From Streptomyces varsoviensis (GTDB lineage: Bacteria > Actinomycetota > Actinomycetes > Streptomycetales > Streptomycetaceae): a stretch of DNA of 64,000 bases. Positions 16,683-24,675 of this stretch are shown here, in pieces (position 1 is the stretch's first letter; each line of letters starts with the position of its first letter). The notes under the pieces are model-generated. The model did not search any database. It was not told the origin of the DNA and saw only the letters and a program-made list of their open reading frames with translations. The stretch is from NCBI RefSeq assembly GCF_000718635.1, contig NZ_JOBF01000013.1, forward strand, positions 124,001 through 188,000. The letters run 5' to 3'. The position numbers and the translations under genes were made by a program.

Positions 16683-16792
16683 CAGAGCCTGTGTCATATC
16701 CCTGGTCGGATCAGCGCACGGCGTCTGGTGCGTGCGATCGCAAGGCGCCGGAAGGTCCTCGTAGCGGAGCTACTAGGGCAGGGTTCGAGGCC
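16683..16792. other. Possible insertion-sequence or MITE end fused to the SARP 3' end
   Basis: The SARP reading frame is family-like up to EFGLEP and then passes into sequence with a GTAGC-TCC-GCTAC hairpin and an atypical basic tail, ending just before GAGCCTGTGTCATATCC. A related 17-mer (GATCGCAAGGCGCCGGA, about 16736-16752) recurs with one inserted G at 17593-17610, on the other side of the SARP gene. From memory this resembles the ends of Streptomyces IS elements. I see no transposase and cannot define both ends, so this is a weak call. Confidence 0.3.
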
Positions 16793-17494
16793 GAACTCGT
16801 CGACGAGCGTCTCGCGCAGCCGGCGGTAGACGTCGAGCGCCTGCCACTGCCGCCCGGTGTGGTAGAGCGCGACCATGTAGTGGACGTGCAGGTTCTCGTG
16901 CCAGGGGTGCTGGGCGACGAGGACCGACAGTTCGCCGAGGACCGAGTAGTGACGCCCCAGCAGCAGATCGGCCTCGATGCGGCTCTCCAGGGCGATGAGC
17001 CGGCTCTCCTCAAGGCGGGTCTGCTCGACGGCCAGCCGGGACCCGGTCCACACGTCGGCGAGCGCGGGGCCGCGCCATACGTCGAGGGCCTCGCGCAGCA
17101 GCCCCGCGGCCCGCTCGGCGTCGCCGCCCTCCAGGGCGCGCCGGCCCCGCGCGGCCAGGTCCTCGTACGCGTACACGTCGACGTCCCGCGGCTCGGCGTC
17201 GATCAGATAGCCGTTGAAGCGGCTGCGCAGGACGTCCTTGGCGTTGCGGGTGCGGTCGCTCTCCAGGGCGCTCTCCAACTGGCGGCGCAGTTGCAGCACG
17301 TACGTCTGCAGGGTGGTCGCGGCGCTGCGCGGGGGCCGCTCGCCCCACAACTCCTCCATCAGGACCGGTACGGACACCACCTGCCCGACGTTCAGCGCGA
17401 GCATCGCGAACACCTGCCGCGGCTTGCTCGCCGTCGGCACCACGCACACGTCGTTGACGCGTCCGTCGAGCGGTCCCAGAACCTTGATCTCCAT
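16694..17494 (-). CDS. SARP-family pathway activator, unusual C-terminus
   Basis: 266 residues. The N-terminal OmpR-like winged helix (MEIKVLGPLDGRVND through RSRFNGYLIDAEP, about 1-95) is followed by a bacterial transcriptional activator domain (about 100-245, with RLIALESRIEADLLLGRH and HYMVALYHTGRQWQALDVYR). SARPs bind 11-bp-spaced direct repeats near -10 elements and switch on antibiotic clusters; such repeats occur upstream of several genes here. After LVDEFGLEP the usual ending is replaced by about 29 Arg/Ser-rich residues, probably foreign sequence. The DNA-binding and BTAD core is complete, so activity may be kept. The ATG at 17494 has GGGAGAAG upstream. It is divergent from the peptide/YcaO genes. 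Confidence 0.9.
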   Translation of the reverse strand: MEIKVLGPLDGRVNDVCVVPTASKPRQVFAMLALNVGQVVSVPVLMEELWGERPPRSAATTLQTYVLQLRRQLESALESDRTRNAKDVLRSRFNGYLIDAEPRDVDVYAYEDLAARGRRALEGGDAERAAGLLREALDVWRGPALADVWTGSRLAVEQTRLEESRLIALESRIEADLLLGRHYSVLGELSVLVAQHPWHENLHVHYMVALYHTGRQWQALDVYRRLRETLVDEFGLEPCPSSSATRTFRRLAIARTRRRALIRPGI

Positions 17495-17576
17495 GCTGCT
17501 TCTCCCCGTCGTCGAATCCCGGATCAGGACGTCCTCAGGGTGGGCGGAGCGGGGCGCGGGCACCAGTGACGACGAC

Positions 17577-17625
17577 CTCGACCGGGCGTGAGATCGCAAG
17601 GGCGCCGGATGTGTTCGTTTCACAT
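17577..17625 (+). promoter_or_regulatory. Candidate promoter/operator region of the peptide-cyclodehydratase operon
   Basis: The 13-mer CTCGACCGGGCGT (17577-17589) is identical to the start of the SARP-like repeat upstream of the aldo/keto reductase, though its second half (TGAGATC at 17589) is a poor match. TCGTTTCACAT at 17615-17625 is repeated exactly at 20215-20225, upstream of the histidine kinase gene. The region lies between the divergent SARP and peptide genes. Function is inferred. Confidence 0.3.
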
Positions 17626-17717
17626 ATGCCCCATGACGCCCACACTGGCAGCCGGTCCCGGCGCCGGACGAGACTGTGACCACACCCGCGACCGACACAC
17701 GACAACGGAGTGGACCG

Positions 17718-17870
17718 ATGAACATCGAGAGCACCGGCGTTGCCCCGGCCGCCCACGAGGCGCACCCCGCGGACCTGGTCGTCATCGACGAACTGGACCG
17801 CTGGACCGTCCCCGCCGGCGCGCTTTCGGCGCAGACCTGGATCTGCATCCGGGAGGACCGCGGCGCATGA
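17718..17870 (+). CDS. Candidate RiPP (TOMM) precursor peptide
   Basis: 50 residues, ATG preceded by GGAG at 7 bp. The N-terminal 34 residues are acidic and hydrophobic (DLVVIDELDRW at 19-29), like leaders bound by an RRE domain. The last 15 (ALSAQTWICIREDRG, 35-49) hold Ser37, Thr40 and Cys43, residues a YcaO cyclodehydratase could turn into azolines. The stop overlaps the cyclodehydratase ATG by 4 bp, the tightest coupling possible. I know of no named family for it. It could instead be a small accessory protein. The position, size and leader-like composition make a precursor the best reading, and no cleavage site is evident. Confidence 0.6.
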   Translation: MNIESTGVAPAAHEAHPADLVVIDELDRWTVPAGALSAQTWICIREDRGA

Positions 17871-20158
17871 CCGTGATACGGGGGACGTCACAGGAAGCGG
17901 ATACGCCGGCACGCCATGTGCTCGGCTTCGTACGGCACATGAGACCCGAGGTGGTCCCAGGGGTGGCCACCTTCCTCTTCTCCGAGCAGGGCGTGACGGC
18001 CCTGCAGGCACCGGCCCTTGAGGAGCTGGCACCACTGCTCGCGACCGGCGCCGACCCGGCCGCGCTCGCGGACGACGCCGCGGCCGGCCGGATCCTGGCG
18101 CAGCTCGCCCGGCGCGGCCTGGTCACCCGGCGCGACGGCGCGGCGCGGCGAGAGGGCCCCGACCTCGCGTACTGGCAGGCGGCGGGGCTCGACCCCGTAC
18201 CAGCGGCCGAGCGCACCGCGGACGCCCGGATCCGGCTGCTCGCCGCGGGCGGCGCGGACGACACCGCGGTCCGCGCGGCCCTGCACGGCAACGGCCTGCG
18301 GGTCACTCCGGCGGACGGCGACCCGTCGGCCGCCGAACTGACCGTGGTGGTCTGCGACGACTACCTGGCCGACGACCTGGAGCGGATCGACGCGGCGCAG
18401 CGCGCGGCGGGCGCGCCGTGGCTGCTGGCCAGGCCCGACGGCCCGACGCTGTGGCTCGGCCCGGTCTTCGAGCCCGGCGCGGGTGCCTGCTGGCACTGCC
18501 TGGCGCACCGGCTGTGGGGGCACCGCGGCGCCGAGAGGTACGTGCAGGAGCGGCTGGGCCGCAGCGGCCCGGTGCCCCGCCCCGCCGCGTCGGTGCCGGC
18601 GCTCACCGGCGCCGGGGCGCATCTGGTGGCGCACGCGGCCGCCCGCTGGGTCGCGGGTCACCGGGCGCCGGACCAGTCGGCGGTGTGGACCCTGGACACG
18701 TTCACCATGGAGGGCCGCCACCACGACCTGCGCGCCCGCCCGCAGTGCCCGCGGTGCGGCGACCCGGGCCTGATGGCCGAACAGGCCGAGCGGCCCGTGC
18801 GGTTCGCCTCGCGCCGCAAGGCCGCCGACGGGGGCAGCGGGCACCGCTCGCGCACCCCGCAGGAGGTGCTGGCCGCCTACGGGCATCTGATCAGCCCCGT
18901 CACCGGGGTGGTGAAGGAGATCCGCCGGATCCCCCGGGGCCCCGCCTTCCTCAACTCCTTCGTCGCCGGTTCGAATACGGCGGCCGGCGGCCACAGCATG
19001 GAGGCGCTGCGGGCCGGGCTCCGCTGCGCCAACGGCGGCAAGGGCACCACGGCGCTGCACGCCGAGGTCAGCGCCCTGTGCGAGGCCCTGGAGCGGCACT
19101 CGGGCCATTTCCACGGCGACGAGCGCGTGATCCGGGGGACGCTACGCGCCATGGGCGAGGCGGCCGTGCATCCGGACGCGTGCCAGCTCTACGACCCGCG
19201 GCAGTTCGCGGGCCGCGCCGACTGGAACGCCGCGCACGGGCTGTTCCAGCAGGTGCCCGAGGCGTTCGACGAGCGCGCCGAGGTGGACTGGACGCCCGTG
19301 TGGTCGGTGACCGAGGGCCGGCACCGCCTGCTGCCGACCGCGATGCTCTACTACAACACCCCGGCGGGCATGGCCGGTTCACGCTTCTTCCGGGCCGACT
19401 CCAACGGCGCGGCCGCGGGCGCCAGCCTGGAGGACGCGGTGCTGCAGGGCTTCCTGGAGCTGGTGGAACGGGACGCGGTGGCCCTGTGGTGGTACAACCG
19501 CGGCAGGCTGCCGGGCATCGACCTGGACGGCGACGACGATCCGTGGACCGCGGAGTTCCGCGCCGTGCACCGCTCGCTGAACCGGGAAACCTGGGCGCTC
19601 GACCTCACCTCGGACCTGGGCATCCCCGTCGTCGCGGCCTTCTCCCGGCGCACCGACAAGGCGGCCGAGGACATCACGTTCGGGTTCGGCGCGCACTTCG
19701 ACCCGCGGATCGCGCTGCGCCGCGCGCTGACCGAGGTGAACCAACTGCTCCCGGCCGTGGTCGAGGCCCGCGCCGACGGCACCGGCTACACCTGCGACGA
19801 CCCGGAGGCGCTGCGCTGGTGGACCCGGGCCACCACACAGAACCAGCCCTACCTGCGGCCCGCCGCGCACGCCCCCGCGCGGCGCGCCGCCGACCTCCCG
19901 TACACCCACCACGAGGACCTGGCCCAGGACCTGGACCACGTACGACGGCTGTGCGACCGGCACGGCCTGAACCTTTTGGTGCTGGACCAGACGCGGCCGG
20001 ACATCGGGCTCCCGGTGGTCAAGGTGGTCGTCCCGGGCCTGCGGCACTTCTGGGCGCGGTTCGCGCCGGGGAGACTGTTCGACGTCCCGGTGGCGCTCGG
20101 CCGCAGGGCGGAGCCCCTTCCGTACGGCCAACTGAACCCGGTACCGCTGTTCGTCTGA
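17867..20158 (+). CDS. Fused ThiF-like/YcaO azoline-forming cyclodehydratase (TOMM)
   Basis: 763 residues, the size of fused C-D enzymes such as PatD/TruD. Residues about 1-320 form the peptide-binding, E1-like half with two CxxC pairs, CWHC (208-211) and CPRC (294-297), suited to structural zinc. From about 330 the YcaO half has the ATP-binding motifs SNGAAAG (512-518) and ELVERDAVALWWYNR (531-545). The end, LNPVPLFV, resembles the Pro-rich C-terminus needed by azoline formers. It should use ATP to cyclise Cys/Ser/Thr of the adjacent 50-residue peptide. A SagB-type oxidase 5 kb away would make azoles. GGGAGG lies 9 bp before the ATG. Confidence 0.9.
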   Translation: MTVIRGTSQEADTPARHVLGFVRHMRPEVVPGVATFLFSEQGVTALQAPALEELAPLLATGADPAALADDAAAGRILAQLARRGLVTRRDGAARREGPDLAYWQAAGLDPVPAAERTADARIRLLAAGGADDTAVRAALHGNGLRVTPADGDPSAAELTVVVCDDYLADDLERIDAAQRAAGAPWLLARPDGPTLWLGPVFEPGAGACWHCLAHRLWGHRGAERYVQERLGRSGPVPRPAASVPALTGAGAHLVAHAAARWVAGHRAPDQSAVWTLDTFTMEGRHHDLRARPQCPRCGDPGLMAEQAERPVRFASRRKAADGGSGHRSRTPQEVLAAYGHLISPVTGVVKEIRRIPRGPAFLNSFVAGSNTAAGGHSMEALRAGLRCANGGKGTTALHAEVSALCEALERHSGHFHGDERVIRGTLRAMGEAAVHPDACQLYDPRQFAGRADWNAAHGLFQQVPEAFDERAEVDWTPVWSVTEGRHRLLPTAMLYYNTPAGMAGSRFFRADSNGAAAGASLEDAVLQGFLELVERDAVALWWYNRGRLPGIDLDGDDDPWTAEFRAVHRSLNRETWALDLTSDLGIPVVAAFSRRTDKAAEDITFGFGAHFDPRIALRRALTEVNQLLPAVVEARADGTGYTCDDPEALRWWTRATTQNQPYLRPAAHAPARRAADLPYTHHEDLAQDLDHVRRLCDRHGLNLLVLDQTRPDIGLPVVKVVVPGLRHFWARFAPGRLFDVPVALGRRAEPLPYGQLNPVPLFV

Positions 20159-20165
20159 GCGAACA

Positions 20166-20217
20166 CCGTAAAGGAACGCCGTAAAGGAACGCCGTAAAGG
20201 AACGCCGTAAAGGGTCG
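20166..20217 (+). repeat. Four tandem 13-bp repeats upstream of the histidine kinase
   Basis: CCGTAAAGGAACG occurs three times exactly (20166-20178, 20179-20191, 20192-20204) and a fourth time as CCGTAAAGGGTCG (20205-20217). The array starts 8 bp after the cyclodehydratase stop and runs into the TCGTTTCACAT element. It could be an iterated regulator site or slipped-strand expansion. Confidence 0.9.
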
Positions 20218-20262
20218 TTTCACATCTCCCTCACAGACTGCCCATTCGTCGCACACGATGGC

Positions 20263-20268
20263 TAGAAT
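20263..20268 (+). promoter_or_regulatory. Possible -10 element of the histidine kinase gene
   Basis: TAGAAT matches the vegetative -10 consensus well, 52 bp before the GTG start. No convincing -35 is seen at 16-18 bp, so an activator may be needed. Confidence 0.3.
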
Positions 20269-20319
20269 CGCTCACTCGTAGCCAGAGCACCTGGCGATCG
20301 TTTCAGCGAGGGGGACACT

Positions 20320-21549
20320 GTGACGATAGGGGCCGTGGAGGGCGCCGGGCCGCCTCCCGACGGGGAGCCCGGTGGCAGACACGACGTGAGCCGGCTCGCG
20401 CCGCGCCTGACAAAGACCGTGGTCAGCGTGGTGGTATGCGGTCTGGGCCTGGTCGCTCTGCTCAATACGATGGCGGCTGGGCCGGGCGTCGGCGGGGTGT
20501 TTCTCGCGCTGGGCTGCATGGGAGTGCTGCTCTTCTTCCAACTGGCGTACTTCACGCGCAGCGCGATCCTGCTCACCTCCCGATGGCGCATTCCGATCTT
20601 TCTGCTCAAGGCGGTCTGCGCGTTCGCGCCGCTGTTCGTCTTCCATCAGACCTGGGTGGGCATGCCGGGCTTCATCGCCGGGGACGCGCTCCTGGTCCTC
20701 GACAGCACCTGGTGCTGGACGCTGTTCACCGGGGTGGTGGTCGCGATGGGCGGCATGCAGTGGTCGTTCACGCCGGACCTGCCCGACACCGCGTACACGG
20801 CGATCTCCACCGCCCTGACCGGGCTGATCGTCTACGGCCTGATCCGGCTCACCGACATGGTCGCCGAGGTGCACCGCACCCGGACGGCCCTGGCGGAGAT
20901 GGCCGTGGCGCAGGAGCGGCTGCGGTTCGCCCGCGACCTGCACGACCTGCTCGGCTACAGCCTCTCGGCGATCTCCCTCAAGAGCGAGCTGACCCGGCGT
21001 CTGATCGGCCACGACGACGCCCGGGCGGTGGCGGAGGTGTCGGACATCATCGAGATCTCGCGTCAGGCCCTCGCCGACGTACGGGACGTGGCCAGCCAGT
21101 ACCGGGACCTGTCGCTCGTCGCCGAGACCCGCTCGGCCCGTTCGGTCCTCGACGCGGCGGGCATCGAGGTCAGCATGGCCGTGGTGCACGGCTCACTGCC
21201 CGACCGGGTGGGCACGGTGCTCGCGACGGTGCTGCGCGAGGGGGTGACGAACGTGCTCGGCCACAGCAAGGCCGAGCACTGCGAGATCACCATCCGGCAG
21301 GAGTCCGGGACGGTGCTCATCACCATCGTCAACGACGGCGCGCAGCCCGAACCGGCCGCCCTGCCCGCCCGCCACGGCCTGGGCCTGGCCAGCCTGACCA
21401 CGCGGGTGGAGGCGCTCGGCGGCCGCCTCACCGCGGGCCTCACGGACCCCGGCCACTTCCGTCTCCAGGCCGAGATCCCCCTGCACAAGCCGATGTTCCC
21501 CAAGCAACAGGCTCAGGCTCCGGAAGGCCGCCGCCGCATCGCGCAGTGA
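20320..21549 (+). CDS. NarL-family sensor histidine kinase
   Basis: 409 residues from GTG behind GAGGGGG. Five or so membrane segments (about 31-180) give little extracellular sensing domain. Then comes HisKA_3 dimerisation with RFARDLHDLLG (phospho-acceptor His208) and an HATPase_c domain with EGVTNVLGHSKA, a degenerate N-box, and GLGLASL. This is the DesK-like architecture, typically sensing the membrane or membrane-bound compounds. Its natural partner is the LuxR-type regulator at 24676-25284, although the two genes are separated by a three-gene minus-strand operon. It probably adjusts cluster expression in response to product or membrane state. Confidence 0.88.
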   Translation: MTIGAVEGAGPPPDGEPGGRHDVSRLAPRLTKTVVSVVVCGLGLVALLNTMAAGPGVGGVFLALGCMGVLLFFQLAYFTRSAILLTSRWRIPIFLLKAVCAFAPLFVFHQTWVGMPGFIAGDALLVLDSTWCWTLFTGVVVAMGGMQWSFTPDLPDTAYTAISTALTGLIVYGLIRLTDMVAEVHRTRTALAEMAVAQERLRFARDLHDLLGYSLSAISLKSELTRRLIGHDDARAVAEVSDIIEISRQALADVRDVASQYRDLSLVAETRSARSVLDAAGIEVSMAVVHGSLPDRVGTVLATVLREGVTNVLGHSKAEHCEITIRQESGTVLITIVNDGAQPEPAALPARHGLGLASLTTRVEALGGRLTAGLTDPGHFRLQAEIPLHKPMFPKQQAQAPEGRRRIAQ

Positions 21550-21560
21550 CGGGGTGCCGG

Positions 21561-22496
21561 TCAGGAGTACCCGAACGCACGGAGCACCTCCGTGTCCAGC
21601 ACGCTGCGGCCTGGGTACTCCACTCCTCCGGTCCCGGTGTCGTACAGGGCCACCGCCGCGATGTGCCGGCCGTGCAGCCAGTGCGTGGCGAAGCGCCACT
21701 CCTCGCCGGTCCCCTCCGCGCGCGGCGCCCCGTCGGCGCCGCGCAGGCGTGGCGCGCCGTCCTCGTCGCCGAAGCAGAACCCGTTGACCGGGAAGCGCAG
21801 GCCCTGCCCGATCGCCTTCGTATACGCCTCCTTCAGCGTCCAGAACCGTACGAGCGCGGGACCGCGCTCCTGTTCGGGCAGTGACGCGAGATAGTCCTGC
21901 TCCCACGGGGTGCAGATGTGCGGCGGCGCCTGGCCGCCGGCCAGCTTCCGGTCGGCCTGCTCCACGTCGACGCCGATCAGGCCCCGCGTGGTGACCCCGA
22001 CGACCAGCATCCGCTCGGTGTGGCTGAGCGTGATGTCCACCTGCCCGTGCCCGCGCAGATAGGGCCGGCCGCTGGGCGCGACGCTCAGTTCGAGCAGTTC
22101 GGCCGGTGTCCGCAGCACGGCGCCCGCCGCCTCCTTCAACAGGACCCGCGACGCCGCGAACCGGCGGCGGATGGCCTCGTGCGGCAGCGCGGACCAGCGC
22201 TGCCATTCGGTCCCGAGGAGGCGGCGCAGCCGTGGCCCCTCCTCGGTCCACCAACCTGTCGCGGGCCAGACGTCGAGCGCCGCGGCCAGGACGCAGCTCC
22301 CGGTCCGCGCCACCTCGTCGCGCACCACGTCCCAGGGCCCTTCGGGCCCGTCGATGTAATGGGGACGCCCCGGCCCCGCCGTGTCCGGCTCCGGCTTTAC
22401 CTTCGCCCCCGCCTTTACCTCCGCCCCCGCCTTTACCTTCGGCTTCGCCGGTGAAACGGTCACCGCACCTCCATAGGTCGTGCCGCGCCCGCTCAT
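21561..22496 (-). CDS. Sfp-type 4'-phosphopantetheinyl transferase
   Basis: 311 residues if the ATG overlapping the dehydrogenase stop (ATGA) is used. A GTG at 22463 behind TGGAGGT gives 300 residues and is a strong alternative. VDITLSHTE, GVDVEQADRK (Mg-binding GxDxE) and FWTLKEAYTKAIGQGL are the three PPTase motifs. It attaches the pantetheine arm from CoA to acyl or peptidyl carrier proteins, so the pathway must include carrier-protein steps even though no ACP or NRPS is in the window. The N-terminus carries Lys/Ala/Gly repeats that are not part of the fold. Confidence 0.9.
   Translation of the reverse strand: MSGRGTTYGGAVTVSPAKPKVKAGAEVKAGAKVKPEPDTAGPGRPHYIDGPEGPWDVVRDEVARTGSCVLAAALDVWPATGWWTEEGPRLRRLLGTEWQRWSALPHEAIRRRFAASRVLLKEAAGAVLRTPAELLELSVAPSGRPYLRGHGQVDITLSHTERMLVVGVTTRGLIGVDVEQADRKLAGGQAPPHICTPWEQDYLASLPEQERGPALVRFWTLKEAYTKAIGQGLRFPVNGFCFGDEDGAPRLRGADGAPRAEGTGEEWRFATHWLHGRHIAAVALYDTGTGGVEYPGRSVLDTEVLRAFGYS
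22395..22448 (-). repeat. 18-bp tandem repeats in the phosphopantetheinyl transferase gene
   Basis: Three 18-bp units (22395-22412, 22413-22430, 22431-22448, the last degenerate) encode a VKAGAE/VKAGAK-like hexapeptide repeat near the N-terminus. It is probably a flexible linker from slipped-strand expansion. Confidence 0.75.
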
Positions 22497-24220
22497 CCGG
22501 CGAGCGCCATGCCGTACAGGTCGAAGCTGCGCCGCCGCGCGGCCCGGTCCAGCGCCTCGCCCTCGACCGCCGGCCGGTGCCGCCGCGCCGCCTCGGGCAC
22601 GGGCAGCCCGAGCCGCCCGCAGATCCGCGCCAGGCAGGCCACCGCCCACGAGGGGTCCGCGAGGAGCGGAGCGTCCGCGCCCCGCCCGTGCCGCCACACC
22701 CCGGCGACCGCTCCGGCGGCGAGGAGCAGCATGTAGCGGTCGGCGAGCGCGAACGCCCGGGGATCGGCGGACTCGGCGCGCCCCTGGAGGCACGCGTCGC
22801 GGAGCCCGCCCAGCTCCTTCGCCAGCAGCCCGAGCAGCGCGGCCAGGTCCTCCGGCGCGTCCCCGGCGTCCGTGAGGGCGGCGGTCAGGCCGTCGCCCGC
22901 CCGGCCGGTGACCGGCAGCGGGGCGAGCGCGGGCAGGTCCTCGCCCGGCCGGAACACCATGGCCGGCGCGGGCGCCTGCCGCAGCCACGCGCGCTCGGCG
23001 AGCACCGGCAGCCGGGGCACGACGATGGTGTGGAAGACCGAGGCGCCCGCGTGCCCGCCGGACAGGGCGGGCAGGTCTCGCAGGTGCTTCTCGAAGAGCG
23101 CGTGCCCGGCCCGCGCCCCCTGCCCGGTGTCCGCGCCGAACAGCCGCCCGCCGAACACCACGGACAGGTCGTGCAGCGTCTCGCCGAGGACGCGCGGCAC
23201 CAGCGTGGCCGCCGCGGCCGTATACAACGCGGCCTCCTCGGGCAGCGCATGGGCCGCCCGAGTCGCGACGAGCGCCAGGCAGTCGCAGAGCAGCAGGTCG
23301 GCGAAGGCGTCGGCGAACCGTCCGCGCAGCCGCCGCCCGCGCGGCCCGCTCCGGTCCACCTGGCCGTCGGCGACGGCGAACCGCACGGCGGTGTGGAGCG
23401 CCGCGTCCGCGGTGCCGAGCGCCATGGACGCCCGTACGCCGTGGACCAGCGGGATCACCGACAGCGCCTGGGCCAGGCCGCTGCCCGGCTCGCCTATCAG
23501 CGCCGACGCGGGCGCGCGCAGGCCCTCGAAGCGGGCGCCCGCGGTGGTCAGCGCCCGCAGTCCGGCGGCCGGCCGGTGGCCGGTCACCACCAACTCGCCC
23601 CGTTCGCGGGCGGCTTCGGCGTCCAGCAGGACCGCGGACCACTCGGAGCGCCGCTCGCCGGAGTCGGCGCACACCACCAGGGCCTCCGCCCCGTCGACGC
23701 AGGGGATCACCGCCTTCTGGCCGAAGACCCGGACGCCGTGGTGGCCGGGGTCGCGGCTGATCCGGACGCGGTTTCGGGTCAGGCCGTTGGCCTGCGCGAA
23801 CTCCGGCGGGGCCATGGCGATGCGGCCGCCGCGCAGCAGCAGCCCGGACAGCTCGTCGCGCTGCGGCCGCGACCCGGCCGGCCACACGTGCACCGCCGCG
23901 GCGAACTGCCCGACGCCGAGCCCGAGTCCGAGCGCCGCGTCCCGGCGCGCGATCGAGCGCAACACGCCGGCCAGCACGTCCGTGCGGTGGAAGCGCCCGC
24001 CGTAGGCGCGCGGCACGAGTTCGGCGCCGAGCCCGGCCTCGTGCAGCAGTGCGGCGGCGCCCTCCGGCAGCCGGGCGGCCCGGTCGGCGGCCACGACCGG
24101 GGCGCGGCCGAGCGGGCCCGTCGGGTCGCCCGGGTCGCCGAGCGCCACCTCGAACGCACCGACCCGCGCGTCGTCCCCCGCCCGTACGGGGGCGGCGGCG
24201 CCGGGTCCGGTACGCGTCAC
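22493..24220 (-). CDS. Acyl-CoA dehydrogenase-family flavoprotein, long form
   Basis: 575 residues, against about 380-400 for the usual family. The N-terminal helical part, the middle beta-domain (about 125-260) and the helical FAD part (SVIPLVHGVRASMALGTADA, VFGGRLFG) are recognisable, followed by an extra C-terminal region of about 170 residues. Members oxidise the alpha-beta bond of acyl-CoA or carrier-bound acyl chains. In antibiotic clusters they make unsaturated acyl or aminoacyl units. The GTG at 24220 overlaps the DUF6059-like stop and the 3' end overlaps the PPTase, so the three form one operon. I could not place the catalytic base with confidence. Confidence 0.82.
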   Translation of the reverse strand: MTRTGPGAAAPVRAGDDARVGAFEVALGDPGDPTGPLGRAPVVAADRAARLPEGAAALLHEAGLGAELVPRAYGGRFHRTDVLAGVLRSIARRDAALGLGLGVGQFAAAVHVWPAGSRPQRDELSGLLLRGGRIAMAPPEFAQANGLTRNRVRISRDPGHHGVRVFGQKAVIPCVDGAEALVVCADSGERRSEWSAVLLDAEAARERGELVVTGHRPAAGLRALTTAGARFEGLRAPASALIGEPGSGLAQALSVIPLVHGVRASMALGTADAALHTAVRFAVADGQVDRSGPRGRRLRGRFADAFADLLLCDCLALVATRAAHALPEEAALYTAAAATLVPRVLGETLHDLSVVFGGRLFGADTGQGARAGHALFEKHLRDLPALSGGHAGASVFHTIVVPRLPVLAERAWLRQAPAPAMVFRPGEDLPALAPLPVTGRAGDGLTAALTDAGDAPEDLAALLGLLAKELGGLRDACLQGRAESADPRAFALADRYMLLLAAGAVAGVWRHGRGADAPLLADPSWAVACLARICGRLGLPVPEAARRHRPAVEGEALDRAARRRSFDLYGMALAG

Positions 24221-24483
24221 AGCCCCACCCGGCGGACCGTGCCGAGCTGCCGGCTGAGGGCCAGCTCCACCGGGGACAGGGGTATTTCGGGGCACAGCCG
24301 CTCGGGGTGGCCGGTCGGCGGCCCCCCGGGTTCGTCCGGCGGCCCACCGGGTCCGGGCGGAGCGTCGTGCGGCATGGCCGGCTCGATCCAGACCGCGCCG
24401 AGCGCCACGAAGGAGCGCCCGACGCCGTACATCGCCGCCCGGACGGACCGCCGGACCATCATCCACAAGGTCACCCGCATCAT
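24217..24483 (-). CDS. Small DUF6059-like protein
   Basis: 88 residues with two adjacent possible ATGs (24483 and 24480) behind GGAGG; the second has the better spacing. An N-terminal amphipathic, basic helix (VRRSVRAAMYGVGRSF) is followed by a Pro/Gly-rich linker and GHPERLCPEIPLSPVELALS. From memory this ending matches DUF6059 proteins of Streptomyces clusters, whose role is unknown. The stop overlaps the acyl-CoA dehydrogenase start (GTGA), and a shared fate is likely. It faces the response regulator across a 192-bp divergent region. Confidence 0.65.
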   Translation of the reverse strand: MMRVTLWMMVRRSVRAAMYGVGRSFVALGAVWIEPAMPHDAPPGPGGPPDEPGGPPTGHPERLCPEIPLSPVELALSRQLGTVRRVGL

Positions 24484-24675
24484 CAGCCTCCAGTCGGCAC
24501 CGTGGTGGTTCGGGGTGCCGTCAGGCTGAGCAGCGGTACTTGAGATCCGGTCCAGCCGCGCTAAGGCAAGGGGGCGCGCCGGACGGAAGCGGGATTCTCA
24601 CGTCCGGTTTCGCACACGTGTCTGACTTTGCGGTTACTCTGTGGGCATTCGATCCGGAGATCACAAGGGGGCAAG

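Noticed and set aside
16683..17610. Complete insertion sequence around the SARP gene
   Set aside because: Only a possible end and a short near-repeat are visible. No transposase frame or target-site duplication was found, so only a remnant is suggested.
20166..20217. CRISPR-like array
   Set aside because: Repeats are contiguous 13-bp units without spacers. No cas genes are present anywhere in the window.
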